Shown here piece by piece: positions 14,701-18,091 of a stretch of DNA of 18,091 nt. The notes under the pieces are model-generated. The model did no database searches. It was not told the origin of the DNA and saw nothing but the letters and a program-made list of their open reading frames with translations. This stretch comes from JBMOLK01 sp049325575 (GTDB lineage: Bacteria > Bacillota > Clostridia > Acetivibrionales > Acetivibrionaceae). How positions within the stretch are numbered: position 1 is the stretch's first letter; the number at the start of each line of letters is the position of its first letter. The stretch lies in assembly GCA_049325575.1 (NCBI GenBank), contig JBMOLK010000070.1, positions 1 to 18,091 of the forward strand. The letters run 5' to 3'. A program made the position numbers and the translations under genes.

Positions 14701-16288
14701 TTCTATTGAGGATCTTGCAGAGTTAATACATGACTTAAAAAATGCCAACAGAGATGCAAGGATTAACGTAAAGCTTGTTTCTGAGGTTGGTGTTGGAACT
14801 ATTGCGGCTGGCGTTGCCAAAGGAAAAGCAGATGTGGTACTAATAAGCGGTTATGACGGAGGTACAGGAGCGTCACCAAGAACAAGTATAAAGCATGCAG
14901 GCCTCCCTTGGGAGCTCGGACTTGCAGAGACTCATCAGACCTTGCTCTTAAACGATTTACGAAGCAGAATTGTGGTTGAAACCGATGGCAAGCTTTTGAC
15001 AGGAAGGGATATAGCCATTGCAGCTCTTTTAGGTGCTGAGGAATACGGTTTTGCAACAGCTCCTCTTATAGTTCTTGGATGTGTAATGATGAGAGTTTGT
15101 AACCTTGATACGTGTCCGGTAGGTGTTGCAACCCAGAACCCTGAGCTTAGAAAGAAATTTACCGGTAATCCTGATCATGTTGTTAACTTCTTTAAATTTA
15201 TTGCTCAAGATCTTCGTGAAATTATGGCTGAGCTTGGTATTAGAACTATAAACGAAATGATAGGCAGGACTGATATCCTTGAAGTGTCTGATACTGATAG
15301 TCATTGGAAAACTAAAGGTATTGATTTGTCAAATATTTTACACAAACCGAAGGTTCCTGAAAATGTAGGACGATACTGTCAAATGAATCAGAACCACGAG
15401 CTTGATAAATCTCTTGATATGCAGCAGCTTTTAGATATATGTGAACCTGCTCTCTCTAAAAAAGAGAAAGTCAGAGCTATATTGCCTATTAAAAACACCA
15501 ACCGTGTTGTTGGAACAATACTTGGAAGTGAAGTATCAAAAAAATATGGTGCAGAAGGCCTTCCTGAAGACACTATAAGCTTACACTTCCAGGGGTCAGC
15601 CGGCCAAAGTTTTGGTGCTTTCGTACCAAAGGGTATAACACTGTCCTTGGAAGGAGATTCAAACGATTATATGGGTAAGGGTCTATCAGGAGGAAAGATA
15701 ATTATTTATCCTCCGAAAAGTTCTACCTTTATTCCTGAAGAAAATATCATTACCGGTAATGTTGCCTTCTACGGAGCAACAAGCGGTGAGGCTTACATCA
15801 GAGGTATTGCAGGAGAAAGGTTCTGTGTGAGAAACAGTGGAGTCAATGCAGTGGTTGAAGGCGTGGGTGACCATAGTTGTGAGTATATGACCGGAGGACG
15901 CGTTGTAGTTCTGGGATCTACAGGCAGGAATTTTGCTGCCGGTATGTCAGGTGGAGTGGCATATGTTTTTGATGAAAAAGGTGATTTTGCATCAAAATGC
16001 AATAAGGAAATGGTTTCTCTTGAAACTATAGAGGACAAAGATGAAATAAATTCTCTTAAAGCAATGATTCAAAAGCATGTTGACTATACAGACAGTGATC
16101 TTGGCAAACGTATATTGGCTAATTTGGATAAAGTATTGCATAAATTTGTAAAAGTAATGCCTAAAGACTATAAGAGAATGCTCCAGGCAATCAAGCAGGT
16201 GACAGAACAGGGACTGACAGGTGACGATGCCTTAATGGCTGCTTTTGAAGCAAACAACAAGGACCTTGCTCGTGTTAGCGGAAATTGA
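11705..16288 (+). CDS. gltB: Glutamate synthase, large (alpha) subunit
   Basis: The 1527-residue full-length subunit, with GltD, converts glutamine and 2-oxoglutarate to two glutamates. A 21-residue propeptide ends at C22 (HDACGIGF), the N-terminal nucleophile of the class II glutaminase domain (about 22-430). A central domain (about 480-760) follows. The FMN-binding synthase domain (about 830-1190) includes KMAQGAKPGEGGQLPG near 952 and SGYDGGTGASP. It holds the [3Fe-4S] cysteines C1126, C1132 and C1137 in C-x5-C-x4-C. The C-terminal GXGXG beta-helix (about 1270-1450) completes it. The only possible nearby start is the ATG at 11705, because an in-frame TAA lies just before it. gltD follows after 70 bp. 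The long attenuator-like leader suggests regulation by nitrogen status. Confidence 0.96.
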   Translation: MKFNGLPSKQGLYDPQFEHDACGIGFVVNIKGTKSHEIVDQALTILINLTHRGGSGSEHNTGDGAGILIQIPHRFFQKNCIEAGINLPEPGQYGVGMVFLSADPSKRIVMEDYIEEVIKEENQTFLGWRTLPVDDSSLGSVAISAKPFIRQIFIGRSADIKDDLSFERKLYVIRKRVEKYASDNGGYVYFPSLSSRTIVYKGMLTAEQVRTFYKELSDPLVESALALVHSRYSTNTFPSWERAHPNRYIIHNGEINTLRGNINWMNARQSLLDSKDFGDDIKKILPIINPDGSDSSMFDNCLEFMALAGRSLPHAVMMMIPEPWSNHESMSDEKKAFYEYHSCLMEPWDGPAAIAFTDGTRVGAVLDRNGLRPSRYYVTKDDLVILSSEVGVLDVDPQNVVCKERLHPGRMLLIDTKEGRIITDDEIKHTIASQHPYRQWLNEHLVTLEDLAEAPHLPEPDHDTVLIRQKAFGYTYEDLRATLLPMAKEGIDPIGAMGTDTPLAVLSDKPQLLYNYFKQLFAQVTNPPIDAIREEIITGTETMMGSEGNLIHPVPESCRQIKIKAPMINNDELARLRHINIPGFKSVTLPILYNVTGGSKALEAAMDNLFKAADKAVEDGSNILILSDRGIDKDNASIPALLAVAGLHHYLIRRGTRTNVSIVLESGEPRDVHHFCLLIGYGASAINPYLVFESLDDMIKQGLLVDVDHETSVYKYLKASTKGVVKVLSKMGISTIQSYQGAQMFEAIGLAQKFVDRYFTSTPSRIGGIDMEEVALEVRLRHMAAFDERQSGPMALDAGGVNQWRADGEYHLFNPLTVHKLQYACREGNYSLFKEYSELINNQTQRLCTIRGLLNFKVKNPIPIDEVESVESICKRFKTGAMSYGSISQEAHESLAIAMNRLGGRSNTGEGGEDPARFIPDKNGDSRCSAIKQVASGRFGVTSHYLVNAKEIQIKMAQGAKPGEGGQLPGRKVYPWIAKVRGSTPGVGLISPPPHHDIYSIEDLAELIHDLKNANRDARINVKLVSEVGVGTIAAGVAKGKADVVLISGYDGGTGASPRTSIKHAGLPWELGLAETHQTLLLNDLRSRIVVETDGKLLTGRDIAIAALLGAEEYGFATAPLIVLGCVMMRVCNLDTCPVGVATQNPELRKKFTGNPDHVVNFFKFIAQDLREIMAELGIRTINEMIGRTDILEVSDTDSHWKTKGIDLSNILHKPKVPENVGRYCQMNQNHELDKSLDMQQLLDICEPALSKKEKVRAILPIKNTNRVVGTILGSEVSKKYGAEGLPEDTISLHFQGSAGQSFGAFVPKGITLSLEGDSNDYMGKGLSGGKIIIYPPKSSTFIPEENIITGNVAFYGATSGEAYIRGIAGERFCVRNSGVNAVVEGVGDHSCEYMTGGRVVVLGSTGRNFAAGMSGGVAYVFDEKGDFASKCNKEMVSLETIEDKDEINSLKAMIQKHVDYTDSDLGKRILANLDKVLHKFVKVMPKDYKRMLQAIKQVTEQGLTGDDALMAAFEANNKDLARVSGN

Positions 16289-16358
16289 TATAAATTATAA
16301 ATTATAGGGGAGATAAGTCAATTTATTTCTCTTATGTGTAGAAATAGGAGGAAATACA

Positions 16359-17843
16359 ATGGCTAAACCAACTGGATTTATGGAATATAAGCGTGAACTT
16401 CCCGATGACCGTTCCCCGTTGGAACGCATCAAGGATTGGGATGAGTTTCATACTACTTTCCCAGAAGACAAACAGCGAATACAAGCTGCAAGGTGTATGG
16501 ACTGTGGCATTCCTTTTTGCCATACCGGTGCACTTATTAATGGTATGGCATCCGGTTGTCCAATAAATAATCTAATCCCGGAATGGAATGATTTAATCTA
16601 TAGAGGCTTATGGAAAGAAGCTATAAACCGTCTCCATAAAACAAATAACTTCCCTGAGTTTACAGGCAGAGTTTGTCCTGCACCCTGTGAAGGTTCATGT
16701 ACTGTTGGAATAAATGATCCACAGGTTACAATCAAGTTGAATGAGTGCACTATAATTGACAAGGCTTTTGAAGAAGGTTGGGTTGTACCTGAGCCACCCA
16801 AGGTAAGAACAGGGAAGAAAGTTGCTGTTGTAGGCTCTGGTCCTTCAGGTCTTGCCTGTGCAGCCCAGCTTAATAAGGCTGGTCATTGGGTTACAGTATT
16901 TGAAAGATCAGATCGTATTGGAGGTCTTCTCATGTACGGTATACCTAATATGAAACTTGACAAGGGCATTGTTCAAAGAAGAGTGGATATCTTAGAAAAA
17001 GAGGGTATAAAATTCGTAACTTGTGCAGAAGTTGGAAAGGATATATCTACACAGGACTTATTAAAAGATTTTGATTCAGTAGTTCTTTGTGGTGGAGCAA
17101 CAAAACCCCGTGATTTGACTGTTGAAGGCCGAGACTTAAAGGGTGTCCACTTTGCCATGGAATTCCTGCATGCAAATACCAAGAGCCTGCTTGATTCCAA
17201 ACTTTCTGATGGAAGCTATATATCTGCTGCTGGAAAGGATGTTATTGTTATAGGTGGTGGAGATACCGGAACTGACTGCGTAGGTACTTCAATCAGACAT
17301 GGATGCAGAAGTGTTGTTCAATTTGAAATTTTACCTAAACCTCCATCCGAACGCCAGTCTAACAATCCGTGGCCTCAATGGCCTAAAGTCCTAAAAATAG
17401 ATTATGGTCAGGAGGAGGCTTCTCAACTATATGGAAAGGACCCGCGTGAATATTGTATAAGTACCAAGCGCTTTGTAGGAGATGATAATGGCAATATTAA
17501 GGAAGTTCATACTGTTAATATTGAATGGAAGAAGGACGATAAGGGACGCTTTATACCTGTCGAAGTTCCGGGTACCGAAAAAGTATGGCCCGCACAATTA
17601 GTTCTTCTTTGTATGGGTTTCCTTGGTCCTGAAGATAATGCACTTGATCAGTTAGGCGTTTTAAGGGATGACCGATCTAATGCTAAGGCTGAATATGGTA
17701 AATATAATACTAATATAGATGGAGTTTTTACTGCCGGTGATATGAGAAGAGGTCAAAGCCTCGTCGTATGGGCAATAAACGAGGGACGGGGCGCTGCTAG
17801 GGAAGTGGACAAATATCTTATGGGATTTACTAATCTCCCATAA
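16359..17843 (+). CDS. gltD: Glutamate synthase, small (beta) subunit
   Basis: The 494-residue NAD(P)H-oxidising subunit passes electrons to GltB. The N-terminal region has the two [4Fe-4S]-type cysteine groups: C46, C49, C54 (CMDCGIPFCH) and C67, then C106, C110 and C114 (CPAPCEGSC). An FAD-binding Rossmann motif G159-S-G161-P-S-G164 follows, then an NAD(P)-binding motif G299-G-G-D-T-G304. The C-terminal FAD-contact segment is TAGDMRRGQSLVVWAINEGR. Length is usual for the family. A strong AGGAGG site lies before the ATG, 70 bp after gltB, in the same operon. Coenzyme preference (NADPH is usual in bacteria) cannot be read with certainty. Confidence 0.95.
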   Translation: MAKPTGFMEYKRELPDDRSPLERIKDWDEFHTTFPEDKQRIQAARCMDCGIPFCHTGALINGMASGCPINNLIPEWNDLIYRGLWKEAINRLHKTNNFPEFTGRVCPAPCEGSCTVGINDPQVTIKLNECTIIDKAFEEGWVVPEPPKVRTGKKVAVVGSGPSGLACAAQLNKAGHWVTVFERSDRIGGLLMYGIPNMKLDKGIVQRRVDILEKEGIKFVTCAEVGKDISTQDLLKDFDSVVLCGGATKPRDLTVEGRDLKGVHFAMEFLHANTKSLLDSKLSDGSYISAAGKDVIVIGGGDTGTDCVGTSIRHGCRSVVQFEILPKPPSERQSNNPWPQWPKVLKIDYGQEEASQLYGKDPREYCISTKRFVGDDNGNIKEVHTVNIEWKKDDKGRFIPVEVPGTEKVWPAQLVLLCMGFLGPEDNALDQLGVLRDDRSNAKAEYGKYNTNIDGVFTAGDMRRGQSLVVWAINEGRGAAREVDKYLMGFTNLP

Positions 17844-17871
17844 AAAAATATATAGAAGTAAGACACATATT

Positions 17872-17972
17872 TAGAGATAACGAACTGTAAAGATAAACAT
17901 ATAATTCGCTCCGCTAATTTGATACAAATGGCGTGCTCATCAAGTTTATCTACTTTTACAGTTCGATCTCTA
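17872..17972 (+). repeat. Long three-segment inverted repeat / structured element after gltD
   Basis: Three paired segments stack into one imperfect hairpin: TAGAGAT (17872-17878) with ATCTCTA (17966-17972), CGAACTGTAAA (17881-17891) with 17955-17965, and GATAAAC (17892-17898) with GTTTATC (17944-17950). These total 25 pairs, interrupted only by AA on the left and four bases on the right. The 45-nt apical part contains a second small hairpin, CGC..ATTT / AAAT..GCG (17912-17933). It lies 28 bp after the gltD stop and before the terminator, so it would be transcribed. TA at both outer ends is what insertion of a TA-targeting miniature element would leave. It could equally be a 3' UTR RNA. Confidence 0.65.
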
Positions 17973-17982
17973 TAAACCCCGT

Positions 17983-18016
17983 AAAGGAAGATGTATTATC
18001 ACATCTTCCTTTTTTT
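17983..18016 (+). terminator. Rho-independent terminator of gltBD
   Basis: AAAGGAAGATGT (17983-17994) pairs perfectly with ACATCTTCCTTT (18001-18012) around a 6-nt loop, with T residues continuing from 18010 to 18016. The DNA beyond, to the end of the window, is AT-rich with no recognised feature. Confidence 0.93.
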
Positions 18017-18091
18017 ATTGCTTTTAAATAATAAATATAACAAATTTAATTTTATATTAACATTATTTATATAAAATAGTTCTTTTCTGAA

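Noticed and set aside
14799..15056. Minus-strand 85-codon frame inside gltB (and similar frames elsewhere in gltB and gltD)
   Set aside because: These are antisense shadows within conserved catalytic domains, with no promoter or ribosome binding site of their own.

Overview
The window looks like chromosomal DNA from a low-GC, anaerobic, endospore-forming member of the Clostridia. It most resembles the cellulolytic 'cluster III' clostridia (Ruminiclostridium / Acetivibrio thermocellus type), but that placement is inference. The support is AT-rich spacers, strong GGAGG-type ribosome binding sites, a BofA sporulation protein, an S-layer-homology protein, and a four-subunit pyruvate:ferredoxin oxidoreductase. 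No transposase, integrase, CRISPR array, tRNA or rRNA was seen. Nearly everything is ordinary core gene content; the less ordinary signals are in the non-coding DNA.

Layout. (1) 166-1714, minus strand: an ECF-type sigma factor and an overlapping single-pass membrane protein that is probably its anti-sigma partner. (2) 1998-5031, minus: porG-porD-porA-porB, encoding pyruvate:ferredoxin oxidoreductase, with a near-consensus promoter (TTGACA-17-TATACT) and a hairpin terminator. (3) 5312-6099, minus: bofA and a yaaL-like (DUF2508) gene, a pair also adjacent in Bacillus. (4) 6251-7367, minus: a Nudix hydrolase followed by a YfcE/MJ0936-type phosphodiesterase. (5) 7709-9367, plus: a membrane-anchored VanW/G5 protein, convergent with a glycine-zipper general-stress protein (9457-9975, minus) across a 16-bp perfect hairpin. 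(6) 10129-11222, plus: a small secreted SLH-only protein and an unrecognised five-helix membrane protein, ended by a strong terminator. (7) 11705-17843, plus: gltB and gltD, the two subunits of glutamate synthase, then a terminator.

The genes connect central metabolism: PFOR makes acetyl-CoA and reduced ferredoxin from pyruvate, and glutamate synthase uses glutamine, 2-oxoglutarate and reductant to make glutamate. The remaining genes concern the cell envelope, sporulation, stress and nucleotide housekeeping.

Two non-coding elements deserve attention. First, gltB has a leader of about 340 nt with an internal rho-independent terminator some 190 nt before the start codon. It is preceded by two small hairpins, one with a hexaloop matching the A1/G4 rule of ANTAR antitermination targets, which suggests nitrogen-responsive attenuation. 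Second, between gltD and its terminator lies a roughly 100-nt, three-segment, 25-bp imperfect hairpin flanked by TA on both sides. It could be a structured 3' UTR RNA or a miniature inverted-repeat element. I did not find a clear new defence or mobile system.
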